Shown here piece by piece: positions 16,790 through 25,249 of a DNA stretch of 64,000 nt (positions are counted from its first letter, which is position 1; each line of letters opens with the position of its first letter). The notes beneath the pieces are model-generated. The model was not told where the DNA came from. It worked only from the letters and a program-made list of their open reading frames with translations, and did no database searches. Made by a program: the position numbers and the translations under genes. This stretch comes from JAEYZM01 sp943372195 (GTDB taxonomy: Bacteria; Bacteroidota; Bacteroidia; Sphingobacteriales; Sphingobacteriaceae). The stretch covers positions 62,001 through 126,000 of the forward strand of contig CALRXS010000008.1 in the NCBI GenBank assembly GCA_943372195.1. Direction: 5' to 3'.

Positions 16790-18508
16790 ATGAAGAACTT
16801 AAAAGTTAAGTTTATTTTCACGGTTTTAGTAGCTTCAGCCTTCTTAACAGGTTGTAATGCTCTTAAATCTATGCAAAAAAAGTCAAACACTGTTAGTTAT
16901 GACGCTAAACCTAACCCATTAGAGGTTAAAGGTGACAGTGTAGAAGTTGTTATCACTGGTAAATATCCGGTTAAATACTTCGATAAAAAAACTACAGTTA
17001 GCTTGAACCCAACATTAAATTATGAAGGTGGTTCAGTTAAACTTCGTCAATTGACATTAAAAGGTGAAGCAGTTACAACTGAAGGTGTAACTATTAGCAA
17101 AACTTCTGGTGGTTCATTCAGCTACAAAGAGAAGATTGCTTACAAGCCTGAGATGAAAACTTCAACTTTATCTCTTAACCCTACTGGTAGCAGAGGCACT
17201 AAATCTTTACCATTAGGTGAAGTGAAAGTTGCTGAAGGTACTTTAACTACTGCTTTATCAGCTGAAACTACTGACATGCCAATGTTAGGTGCTGATAATT
17301 TCGCAAAAGTTGTTCCGGTAGAAGTTAAAGGAAAAATATTATTTGATATCGACAAAGCTGTTGTTCGTGAGAACCAAAAGAAATCAGCTGACATGAAAGC
17401 TTTCGCAGATTTCATCAAAGCGGGTAATCAATTAACTGGTATCTCTATTTCTTCTTATGCTTCACCTGATGGTGAGTTAAAAAGAAATGATCAGTTATCT
17501 ATTCAAAGAACTGATGCTACTTATAAGTATTTCTTAACTTGGTTAAAGAAATCAGGTGTTGCTCAAGTGAATGATAGTGCTTTCTACAAGAAGTCGGCTA
17601 CTGCTGAAGACTGGGACGGATTAAAGCAGATTGCTGCTTCATCTGACTTAGCTGACAGAGATCAAATCGTAAACATCGTTTCTACTATCTCTAATGCAGA
17701 TGAGCGTGAGAGAGAAATCAAGAAATTGAAATCATACAGAAAAATCGCTGATAAATTATTACCTCAATTACGTCGTTCTGAAGTAACTTTAATTGCTACT
17801 GAAAAACGTAAGACTGATGCAGAACTTACTGCTGCTACTAAAAATGATTCTGCTGCTGCTAAATTAACAGCTGAAGAAATGTTATACGCCGCAACTTTAA
17901 CTGCTGATATGAATGAGAAATTAGCAATCTACAATAAAGTATCTGCTCAATTCCCTGCAGAGTGGAGAGGTAAGAACAATGTTGCTTACATCTACTTAAC
18001 TCAAGGTGGTAAAGCTGATCAAGCTTTAGCCTTATTAAAAGATGCTGCTAACTTAAGTAAAGACAATGCTATTGTTTACAATAACATGGGTGTTGCTTAT
18101 GCTCAAAAGAAAGATTATACAAATGCTGAACGTAATTACAACTTAGCGAAATCTTTAGGTGCTCCTAATAATGTTAACTTAGGTAACTTAAAAGTTCGTC
18201 AAGGTGATTACTCTGCTGCTTCTAACTACTATGGTGCTGCTAACTCATGCTCTTACAATGCTGCTTTATCTGCAACTTTAGCTGGTTCATACGATGCTGC
18301 TAAGAAGAACGCTGATTGCGCTCCTCAAAATGCTGCTACTTTCTACTTGAAAGCTATCATCGGTGCTAGAACTAATAACATCGACATGTTAACGACTAAT
18401 TTAACTAGAGCTATTCGTGAAGATGCTGCTTACAGAGCAAAAGCTACTAAAGATTTAGAATTCAAAAAATACATGGAAACTGACGCATTCAAAGTTGCTG
18501 TTAGATAA
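16790..18508 (+). CDS. Abundant OmpA/TPR outer-membrane lipoprotein
   Basis: 572 residues. Lipoprotein signal MKNLKVKFIFTVLVASAFLTGC with lipidated Cys22. An N-terminal beta domain (~40-190) is followed by an OmpA-like segment (KGKILFDIDKAVVRENQKKS ... ISISSYASPDGELKRNDQLS, ~195-250), which should bind peptidoglycan, then a C-terminal TPR region (~375-520; KDNAIVYNNMGVAYAQKKDY and similar). Codon use is strongly biased to GCT, GGT, GTT, ACT and TCT compared with neighbours, which points to high expression. It is monocistronic, with its own promoter and terminator. The role is likely envelope tethering; exact function unknown. Confidence 0.82.
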   Translation: MKNLKVKFIFTVLVASAFLTGCNALKSMQKKSNTVSYDAKPNPLEVKGDSVEVVITGKYPVKYFDKKTTVSLNPTLNYEGGSVKLRQLTLKGEAVTTEGVTISKTSGGSFSYKEKIAYKPEMKTSTLSLNPTGSRGTKSLPLGEVKVAEGTLTTALSAETTDMPMLGADNFAKVVPVEVKGKILFDIDKAVVRENQKKSADMKAFADFIKAGNQLTGISISSYASPDGELKRNDQLSIQRTDATYKYFLTWLKKSGVAQVNDSAFYKKSATAEDWDGLKQIAASSDLADRDQIVNIVSTISNADEREREIKKLKSYRKIADKLLPQLRRSEVTLIATEKRKTDAELTAATKNDSAAAKLTAEEMLYAATLTADMNEKLAIYNKVSAQFPAEWRGKNNVAYIYLTQGGKADQALALLKDAANLSKDNAIVYNNMGVAYAQKKDYTNAERNYNLAKSLGAPNNVNLGNLKVRQGDYSAASNYYGAANSCSYNAALSATLAGSYDAAKKNADCAPQNAATFYLKAIIGARTNNIDMLTTNLTRAIREDAAYRAKATKDLEFKKYMETDAFKVAVR

Positions 18509-18520
18509 TCCACTCAATAC

Positions 18521-18565
18521 ATAAACAAAAAAGGCGAATCAATTTGATTCGCCTTTTTTGTTTAT
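18521..18565. terminator. Bidirectional terminator between the OmpA/TPR gene and acyl-CoA reductase
   Basis: A 22-bp perfect stem (18521-18542 with 18544-18565) containing GGCGAATC flanked by A and T tracts on both sides. It lies between two convergent genes and can end transcription from both. Confidence 0.9.
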
Positions 18566-18573
18566 GTTCTATT

Positions 18574-19593
18574 CTAATTTAAATCTATTAAGAATTGTAA
18601 AGTGTCTACACCGTCGGCGTAGTCGTTCAAAGCCGGACATTGACTGTCACCGAATTTGAAAATAGGGGACTCTATATTCAAGTTCATATTACTCACCACA
18701 CATTGAATCGTATCTTTTATTTCATTTAAACTTGACTCTAAATTTTCTATAGAATCATATCGTTCATAATAGATGACCGATAAGGGTGCCTGCAAATTTT
18801 TCGACTCTCTCAACATCACATATCCTGTATCTAAATGTTCTTCTCTATTCACTAAATAAATCGATTTGTAGTAATTGTAATTGTTAAAGTACTTATGATG
18901 ATCTATCACGTATTCATATGCTTGTAGCTGATCTAATAGCTTTGTAATATCATATTCCTTCGGCAGGTACAACTTACTTACATTCCTACACCCTTGTCCG
19001 TAATAACTAAAGATATCAAAACCCAATCCCTGTACATCCTCAAAACTTTCATTACCATTCAATACCGCAATACTGTTTCTATTACTTCTAATTATTTTCG
19101 GTATGCTCTTGAAATATTGTTCGAAATGCTGTGCAGTATTATTACTTCCTGTTGCTATCACCGCATCTACATCATTCAATCGCTCTGCATAGACTATTTG
19201 TTTTTCTACGGATGGTAGCTCTTTGATTAAGTACTCAAGAATTTTAACGATCAACACATTGTCTTGTGATGATAACTTAATATATGCTATATGTCCAGAT
19301 AATAACACCGTCAACACATCATGAAAGCCTACCATCGGTATATTCCCCGCCAACACTAATCCGATTTTCTTTGGCTCTACCTCTTTGATCTCATATGCCG
19401 ACACCCAATTCTCAACTTGCTCTCTCTTTAAAGATTCAGACCAAGCAGATAGGGCTCTTTTAATCTCAGCCTGCGTAAACCAAGTATTCGTATTCTTCGC
19501 AGAATCTATCCAGCTATTGATTTCATCTGACTCTTCTGATAAAAAATACGAGAGTTTATCTAAGGCTTCAATTAATTCTTTATTCATTTTCAT
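18574..19593 (-). CDS. Acyl-CoA reductase, LuxC family
   Basis: 339 residues. KIGLVLAGNIPMVGFHDVLTVLLSGH matches the nucleotide-binding start of LuxC, and SYYGQGCRNVSKLYLP carries the acyl-accepting Cys. LuxC enzymes reduce acyl-CoA to aldehyde through a thioester. ATG at 19593 or 19587 are both possible. The gene is divergent from a 4Fe-4S ferredoxin 64 bases away, a pairing often seen in Bacteroidota, so the ferredoxin may share its regulation or donate electrons in the same pathway; no direct partnership is established. Confidence 0.85.
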   Translation of the reverse strand: MKMNKELIEALDKLSYFLSEESDEINSWIDSAKNTNTWFTQAEIKRALSAWSESLKREQVENWVSAYEIKEVEPKKIGLVLAGNIPMVGFHDVLTVLLSGHIAYIKLSSQDNVLIVKILEYLIKELPSVEKQIVYAERLNDVDAVIATGSNNTAQHFEQYFKSIPKIIRSNRNSIAVLNGNESFEDVQGLGFDIFSYYGQGCRNVSKLYLPKEYDITKLLDQLQAYEYVIDHHKYFNNYNYYKSIYLVNREEHLDTGYVMLRESKNLQAPLSVIYYERYDSIENLESSLNEIKDTIQCVVSNMNLNIESPIFKFGDSQCPALNDYADGVDTLQFLIDLN

Positions 19594-19623
19594 AATTTTT
19601 AAACCAAAAAAAAGTTAATGTGT

Positions 19624-19631
19624 TATATTTG
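19624..19631 (+). promoter_or_regulatory. -7 box TATATTTG upstream of the dicluster ferredoxin
   Basis: Exact match to TAnnTTTG, 26 bases before the ATG at 19658, in the divergent gap with the acyl-CoA reductase gene. Confidence 0.6.
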
Positions 19632-19657
19632 CAGCAAAAATATAGAGATTATTTAGA

Positions 19658-20011
19658 ATGGCTATTATAATTACAGACGAATGTATCAATTGTGGGGCTT
19701 GTGAACCAGAATGCCCAAATAATGCAATATACGATGCTGGTGCATCATGGAAATTTTCTGAAGGTACTGCTTTAAAAGGAATTATAGATTTTGGCGAAGG
19801 TAATACATTAGATGCAGATGCAGTTCAAGCACCTATATCTGATGAAGTTTATTACATCGTACCCGATAAATGTACAGAATGTGTTGGTTTTCACGATGAA
19901 CCACAATGTGCAGCAGTATGCCCAGTTGATTGTTGTATCGACGATGTCGACGTTCGAGAGAGTAAAGAAGAATTACTCGAAAAGAAAAAGTGGTTGCATT
20001 TAGAAGAATAA
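19658..20011 (+). CDS. 4Fe-4S dicluster ferredoxin
   Basis: 117 residues. Two cluster motifs are visible: CINCGACEPECPNNAIY near the N-terminus and CTECVGFHDEPQCAAVCPVD later, with the extended spacing of the Allochromatium-type 2[4Fe-4S] ferredoxins. A ~45-residue insert with acidic residues separates the motifs, and an acidic tail follows. It should carry low-potential electrons in the cytoplasm. It has its own promoter box and a terminator immediately after the stop. Confidence 0.9.
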   Translation: MAIIITDECINCGACEPECPNNAIYDAGASWKFSEGTALKGIIDFGEGNTLDADAVQAPISDEVYYIVPDKCTECVGFHDEPQCAAVCPVDCCIDDVDVRESKEELLEKKKWLHLEE

Positions 20012-20020
20012 AAAATATTT

Positions 20021-20044
20021 AAAGGGGAATTATCCCCTTTTTTT
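20021..20044 (+). terminator. Terminator after the dicluster ferredoxin
   Basis: Stem AAAGGGGA (20021-20028) with TCCCCTTT (20033-20040), 4-base loop, followed by a run of T. Confidence 0.88.
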
Positions 20045-20088
20045 ATTAATTTTCATTCAACAACGCTAAACAACAAAAACCTATTATT

Positions 20089-20694
20089 ATGAAAGCTAAA
20101 ATTTCAATGATCACTTTAATACTTTTAGTATTGAACTTATCATCTTATGCAAATTCATTTTCAGATTCTGATACCATAACTACAGATTCAAATAAACAAC
20201 TAAGTGTTGTTCAAAAAGCACCATTAAATACTTTGCCAGTCGCAAAAGCAGCTACAAAAGTTGTTGAACCTATAGAGTTATCTGGACCTCGTGTCGGATT
20301 TACTTATATTGGAGCTGGTAGTACAGCTGATTCATTGAAAAGTATTTTTAAGGCAAATCCATTTATCACTCAATTTGGTTGGCAATTCGAAAAGCAATAT
20401 TTCGCATTAGATAATGGTACTGCGGGTTTGGTGGAGTTCGTCGGATTAATAGGCGGATTAGAGCAAGGATTATTTTTACCAAGTGCCAATATGTTAGTAG
20501 GAGTGAGAAGTAGCTCAGGTGCCGAATTTGCGTTTGGTCCGAATATTTCTATATCTGGTGCAGCCTTTGTTTTAGCTGTAGGGCATACCTATAAATCAGG
20601 TAGCTTAAATTTCCCTGTTAACTTTGCAGTAGTGCCTTCTTCAAAAGGTGTACGTTTTAGCTTATTGTTTGGCTTCAATGCTCAAACAAGATAA
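20089..20694 (+). CDS. Secreted protein of unknown function
   Basis: 201 residues with signal peptide MKAKISMITLILLVLNLSSYANS. The first ~60 mature residues are Ser/Thr/Lys-rich and probably disordered. The remainder is Gly-rich with alternating strands (GPRVGFTYIGAG ... FAFGPNISISGAAFVLAVGH ... FPVNFAVVPSSKGVRFSLLF), which could form a small beta-barrel or beta-sandwich in the outer membrane. I do not recognise a family. The next gene, a cell-wall hydrolase, starts 9 bases later, so the two may be co-transcribed. Confidence 0.7.
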   Translation: MKAKISMITLILLVLNLSSYANSFSDSDTITTDSNKQLSVVQKAPLNTLPVAKAATKVVEPIELSGPRVGFTYIGAGSTADSLKSIFKANPFITQFGWQFEKQYFALDNGTAGLVEFVGLIGGLEQGLFLPSANMLVGVRSSSGAEFAFGPNISISGAAFVLAVGHTYKSGSLNFPVNFAVVPSSKGVRFSLLFGFNAQTR

Positions 20695-20703
20695 TTTAGT
20701 AGA

Positions 20704-21462
20704 ATGAAGAAATTCGGAATTTGTCATTTATCTGTTGCCCCCTTAAGAATTGAACCTAGTGATCGTTCTGAAATTATTAGTCAAATTTTATTTGGTGAAA
20801 GTTTTGAGATTTTAGAGGAGCAAGTAAAATGGACAAAGATTCGATGTTTGTGGGATGATTACGAAGCATTCATTGATGTTAAACAATATAAAGTAGTAGA
20901 CGAACGTACGGCGAATTTAAGTTTAAAATCAAGGTTGAACAGCTCACCAATTGCTAACATCCAGCTAAATAATTCTACTCAATATTTATCAATAGGCTCT
21001 ATATTAAATAATAATATTATTGATTCACTCAATGTTGAATTTAATGAGAGTGACTTTATAAATACTAACGATAAAAAATTGCCGAGCCTTACTGACTTAA
21101 GCAAAACATGGCTTAGAACTCCCTATTTATGGGGCGGTCGTTCGATCTTCGGTATCGACTGTTCTGGTTTTACTCAAAGTGTTTTTAAATTCTACGGATG
21201 TTCAATACCTAGAGATGCTTATCAACAAGCAGAGGTTGGTGCAGTCGTGAATTTTATGGAAGAAGCAAAGCCTGGTGATGTTGCATTTTTTGATAACGAT
21301 GAACATAAAATAATTCACGTTGGTATCATTTTAGAAAATCAACAAATCATTCATGCTTCGGGTGAAGTACGTATCGATAAAATAGATCATCAAGGTATAT
21401 TCAACGAAGAGATTCAACGATACACTCACAAACTGAGAATTATAAAAAGGTTTATCGCCTAA
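20704..21462 (+). CDS. NlpC/P60 (C40) peptidase with SH3-like N-terminus
   Basis: 252 residues. Residues ~1-65 are an SH3-like segment (CHLSVAPLRIEPSDRSEIIS). The C-terminal NlpC/P60 domain has Cys153 in GIDCSGFTQSV, His205 in HVGII and His217 in IIHASGE as catalytic residues. These enzymes cut the D-gamma-Glu to diamino acid bond of peptidoglycan stems. No signal peptide is visible, so either it acts on recycled muropeptides in the cytoplasm or export is by another route. Its end overlaps the convergent WD40 gene by 4 bases. Confidence 0.88.
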   Translation: MKKFGICHLSVAPLRIEPSDRSEIISQILFGESFEILEEQVKWTKIRCLWDDYEAFIDVKQYKVVDERTANLSLKSRLNSSPIANIQLNNSTQYLSIGSILNNNIIDSLNVEFNESDFINTNDKKLPSLTDLSKTWLRTPYLWGGRSIFGIDCSGFTQSVFKFYGCSIPRDAYQQAEVGAVVNFMEEAKPGDVAFFDNDEHKIIHVGIILENQQIIHASGEVRIDKIDHQGIFNEEIQRYTHKLRIIKRFIA

Positions 21463-22352
21463 TCAATATTTTTAATCTTCCAAACCATTAGATTTTTATC
21501 GTCGCTTGCCGAAACTATATAATCTTCATACTTTGAAATAGCTAATCGATTCACCGATTTTGTATGCCCTGAATTCTTCTGAGCATCTGCTATTGCCATT
21601 AAATTTCTGCTCTCTAAATCCCACACTTTTATCGTCTTATCCATACTCGCAGAAATTAAATATCGTTCATCATTACTGATTTGCAAATCGTTTACGGCGA
21701 AGTAATGTGCTGGTAAATCGTTCTCAATATTGCTGAACCAAAATTTAATTTGAGCATCTCTTGCTCCTGTTATAAATTGTTGATTGATTCGGTCGTAAAC
21801 ACTACTAAATATTGGCATTTCATGAGCATGCCATTGTTTCTCTAATGAAAAATTATCGGTATTTATTTGGTATACATTTAAGTCTTTACCAGCTACAAAT
21901 AAGTGATTATTATTTATGCTAATGGTTCTTAAACTAAAGCTACTTAAATTTAATTCTGATAATTTTTTAAGCTCATTCAAATCAAATAATATCAATGAAC
22001 CTTCTTCAGTAGAAACATATAAATTCTGTTGAATATTTTTGATGTTGAAAATTGCAGATTTCGCAATCTGTTTTTGAAAAATTAATTTCTGAGAAATGAA
22101 ATCGAAAATACTCAATACCCCAGCACGATCACCAGAAATTAAATAGGGAAATTCAATAGGGGAGTGCAAGAAATAAATACTTCCTGCAGATTTATACATC
22201 ACTTTTATAGGGCTCATGGTTTTTAAGCTCCATTCAACTACTGCTGATTCACCACCTCCGCTAAATATGATGTGTTCTTTTTGTGAATTACTTAATGCAT
22301 ATATAGGGTGTTCATGCCCTTCTAATACTTTTACTAACTCTAATTCAATCAT
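21459..22352 (-). CDS. WD40 repeat protein
   Basis: 297 residues, cytoplasmic by sequence. Several WD-type repeats are visible, the clearest being the last two (SASMDKTIKVWDLESRNLMAI and VSASDDKNLMVWKIKNID) and the first (GHEHPIYALSNS). About seven repeats would fill one propeller, so the whole protein is a scaffold with no enzyme domain. It lies one base downstream of hisA on the same strand. The binding partner is unknown. Confidence 0.82.
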   Translation of the reverse strand: MIELELVKVLEGHEHPIYALSNSQKEHIIFSGGGESAVVEWSLKTMSPIKVMYKSAGSIYFLHSPIEFPYLISGDRAGVLSIFDFISQKLIFQKQIAKSAIFNIKNIQQNLYVSTEEGSLILFDLNELKKLSELNLSSFSLRTISINNNHLFVAGKDLNVYQINTDNFSLEKQWHAHEMPIFSSVYDRINQQFITGARDAQIKFWFSNIENDLPAHYFAVNDLQISNDERYLISASMDKTIKVWDLESRNLMAIADAQKNSGHTKSVNRLAISKYEDYIVSASDDKNLMVWKIKNID

Positions 22353-22353
22353 T

Positions 22354-23103
22354 CTAAAAATTCACTAATGCCTGCAAGTTCCAATTCTTAATATCATCTA
22401 TGGCAATTTTGTTTTCATAAATCGCTTTCGCAATAACAACCGATTCTAAATTAGCCGATTGTAATGATTGAACATCTTCTATAGTACTGATACCACCTTG
22501 GGCAATTAGTTTTATGAATGGGAATTGTGATTTAAAAGTTTTGTATAACTCAACATTCGAGCCTTTCAACTTTCCGTCGTTACCAATGTCGGTACATAAA
22601 AATCTGAAGTAGCCCAAACCAATACACTTATCAATAAAGTCTAATGGTTTTAAGGTAGATTTTTGCTCCCAGCCACTGTGCATTAACTCTCCATCTAATA
22701 TATCTACTGCTATCACTACTTGATCTGAACATGAATTTTTACCACAAATTTCTTTGCTTAACTCATATAAAAAGCCTTCGTCGGTTATCGCTTTTGTACC
22801 TACAATTATTCGATGAAATCCTAAATCGATCAGCTCCTTCACTTTTTCAATACTACGAACACCACCGCCGTATTGGATTTTCAGCGGACTCATCTTTAAT
22901 ATGTCGAGTAAATATTCTTGCTGCGAAAAGTCGCCCTTCGCACCATTTAAATCTATGATTTGTATGAAGTCTGTGCCATTTGAATTGAGCTGTTTGAGCA
23001 TATCTTTTAACTCAATATCATACTCTGTAACTGCATCGTACTTACCACCGGTCAATCGCACAATCTTTCTGTCTAATAAATCTATTGCTGGTATTATATA
23101 CAT
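22354..23103 (-). CDS. hisA: Phosphoribosylformimino-AICAR isomerase HisA
   Basis: 249 residues from the ATG at 23103, which gives the family N-terminus MYIIPAIDLLDRKIVRLTGG; an upstream in-frame ATG at 23139 would add 12 residues not seen in HisA. TIM-barrel features include IQYGGGVRSIEKV, RIIVGTKAI, VIAVDILDG and KLIAQGGIST. HisA catalyses the Amadori isomerisation in histidine synthesis. No other his gene is in the window, so either it is separate from the his operon or, less likely, the protein has another isomerase role. Confidence 0.85.
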   Translation of the reverse strand: MYIIPAIDLLDRKIVRLTGGKYDAVTEYDIELKDMLKQLNSNGTDFIQIIDLNGAKGDFSQQEYLLDILKMSPLKIQYGGGVRSIEKVKELIDLGFHRIIVGTKAITDEGFLYELSKEICGKNSCSDQVVIAVDILDGELMHSGWEQKSTLKPLDFIDKCIGLGYFRFLCTDIGNDGKLKGSNVELYKTFKSQFPFIKLIAQGGISTIEDVQSLQSANLESVVIAKAIYENKIAIDDIKNWNLQALVNF

Positions 23104-23208
23104 GGGTTTTTTGTTTTTAGCAGTTTTAAATTTACTCAAAATTTTAAGATGTTGATATTTATTTCATAATTATTACCCTAAAAGCCTTAAAAATCCGTTT
23201 TGCTTGCG

Positions 23209-23216
23209 TATTTTTG
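23209..23216 (+). promoter_or_regulatory. -7 box TATTTTTG immediately upstream of the BatA-domain gene
   Basis: TATTTTTG fits TAnnTTTG and ends only 5 bases before the preferred ATG at 23222, so the transcript would be leaderless or nearly so. Confidence 0.45.
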
Positions 23217-23221
23217 ATAAA

Positions 23222-25249
23222 ATGAACTTTGTATATCCTAGTTTCTTATTTGCACTTTCGGCTATTGCCATCCCCATAATTATTCATTTAATTCAATTAA
23301 GGAAGTATAAAAGACTATATTTTTCTAACGTTAAATTTTTGCAAAATATTGAGCAAGAGCAACGTAAATCAAATAAACTTAAGAATCTGCTCATCTTATT
23401 GGCTAGAATCTTAACTATTATCTGCCTTGTATTGGCATTTGCACAGCCTTATATACCTCAGAAACAAGGTTTAAATGTTTCTGGCAAAAAATACGTTTCG
23501 GTTTATATCGATAATTCATTCAGCATGGAACGCCAAGGTCAAGAAGGTTCATTGCTCGATGAAGCAAAACGCAAAGCCAAAGAAATTGCTAATGCTTTTC
23601 AAGCCGATGATAAATTTCAATTGATCGGCAATGAGTTAAATGGCAATCAAATGCGCTGGCTCAGCAAAGATGATTTTCTTGATGCTCTCTCTGAATTAAA
23701 AATTAGACCCGAATCTAAAACGATCAATAAAATTCAAGAAAGTCAATCAACTCTTCTAAATGAAGTGAATGCCGATGCTAAATATGCATTCATCATCTCT
23801 GATTTTCAAAATAGCTTTTATAAAAGCCAGAATAATTCTAAAATCGACACAAGTATTTTCTGGAATTATGTATACCTCAAAAACAATAATGCCAGCAATG
23901 TATCTATCGATTCTGTTTGGTATATCTCCCCAGTGCATCAGCCTAACTCTGTAGAAAAGATGTTGCTAAAGTTTAGCAATCACTCAGAACAAGATATTCA
24001 AAATTTAAACTACGACTTCAAAATCAATAAGCAACTTATTAGCAAAGGTACAGTTAACATAGCCCCAAACGCTAATACTATCGATACTTTCATCTATAAA
24101 AATAAATCTACCGGATTTCAAGAAGCAGAATTAAGTTTAAACGATCAAGGTATTAGTTTCGACAATGAATACTATTTTACTTATGAAGTTCATAACTTTA
24201 AAAAAGTATGTATCATATCTTCGGATGAGAGCGCTAAAGTCATTGAAAATGTCTTTGAAACCGAGCCTTTCTTTCAATATAAATCTTTTAGTACCAGAAA
24301 TATTGATTATCAATATTTACAATCATCAAACATCGTTTTCTTAAATAATGTGTCTGAATTTTCGAGCGGATTAGCAGAGGAGCTAAAGAAGTTTGTAGCA
24401 ACAGGGAATACGTTGGTTTTGATTCCTTCAGAGAATGAAATTAACAATAGCCAGTCGTTTAGTACTGCACTTAATTTATATTCATACGCAGCTATTGTTG
24501 AATCAAAAAATAAAATAGAAAAGATAAATAAAAACTCTACGCTCTATCAAGGCGTATTTCAGAATAATACAAATGATAAGCTCGATTTACCTGCGGTGAT
24601 TAAACACTTTAGCTTTGCACAAAGAGCTAAGTATGCGTCACAAGATATCATGTGGTTAGAGAATAATGAGTCAGTGCTAAAATATTACCCTTACAACACC
24701 GGACATATCTATCAATTCGCATTTCAATTGAAGTCTGATTTCTCAGATATTGCTAAACATGCGATCATCGTACCTACTTTTTTAAGAATGGCAAGTATTC
24801 ATTATGCTGATGCTGGCATGTCGAATTTCATAGGGCAATCGAATACCATACCTGTTAAACTGAATAATATTGCTGATAATTCTAAAAAAGAACTTATCAA
24901 AGGCAATATCAAAATCATACCTGAAATTAAGTCCCAACTCTCTAATTCCTACATTTATGTAGCCGATCAAATAAGAGAAGATGGCATCTATACCCTAATG
25001 ATCAACGATCAAAATATCAGTAAAATCGCCTTTAATTATAACCGAGATGAGTCAAAAATGAGCTTTTTAGAACTCAATGATTTAGAAGATTTAGCCAGTG
25101 AAAAACTAAGTATTTGGGAATCAGACAGCTCCTCTCTCACAAAACTGATTAAAGATGAGTCTTTAGGAAAGAGATTTTGGAAAATATGTGTTATTTTGGC
25201 CCTAGTTTTCATAGGCTTAGAAATATTGTTAATACGAGCATTTAAATAA
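23222..25249 (+). CDS. BatA-domain membrane protein with von Willebrand-like region
   Basis: 675 residues from ATG 23222; the in-frame start at 23204 lies inside the promoter box. The N-terminus MNFVYPSFLFALSAIAIPII, followed by HLIQLRKYKRLYFSNV, is the BatA-type two-helix domain, with the second helix at ~55-75. SVYIDNSFSMERQGQEGSLL resembles the MIDAS loop of a VWA domain. A large periplasmic region follows, and a last helix near the C-terminus (ICVILALVFIGLEILLI) re-enters the membrane. Such proteins occur in Bacteroidota with Bat/aerotolerance-type genes; the function is undefined. It shares one base with the next ATG (TAATG). Confidence 0.8.
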   Translation: MNFVYPSFLFALSAIAIPIIIHLIQLRKYKRLYFSNVKFLQNIEQEQRKSNKLKNLLILLARILTIICLVLAFAQPYIPQKQGLNVSGKKYVSVYIDNSFSMERQGQEGSLLDEAKRKAKEIANAFQADDKFQLIGNELNGNQMRWLSKDDFLDALSELKIRPESKTINKIQESQSTLLNEVNADAKYAFIISDFQNSFYKSQNNSKIDTSIFWNYVYLKNNNASNVSIDSVWYISPVHQPNSVEKMLLKFSNHSEQDIQNLNYDFKINKQLISKGTVNIAPNANTIDTFIYKNKSTGFQEAELSLNDQGISFDNEYYFTYEVHNFKKVCIISSDESAKVIENVFETEPFFQYKSFSTRNIDYQYLQSSNIVFLNNVSEFSSGLAEELKKFVATGNTLVLIPSENEINNSQSFSTALNLYSYAAIVESKNKIEKINKNSTLYQGVFQNNTNDKLDLPAVIKHFSFAQRAKYASQDIMWLENNESVLKYYPYNTGHIYQFAFQLKSDFSDIAKHAIIVPTFLRMASIHYADAGMSNFIGQSNTIPVKLNNIADNSKKELIKGNIKIIPEIKSQLSNSYIYVADQIREDGIYTLMINDQNISKIAFNYNRDESKMSFLELNDLEDLASEKLSIWESDSSSLTKLIKDESLGKRFWKICVILALVFIGLEILLIRAFK

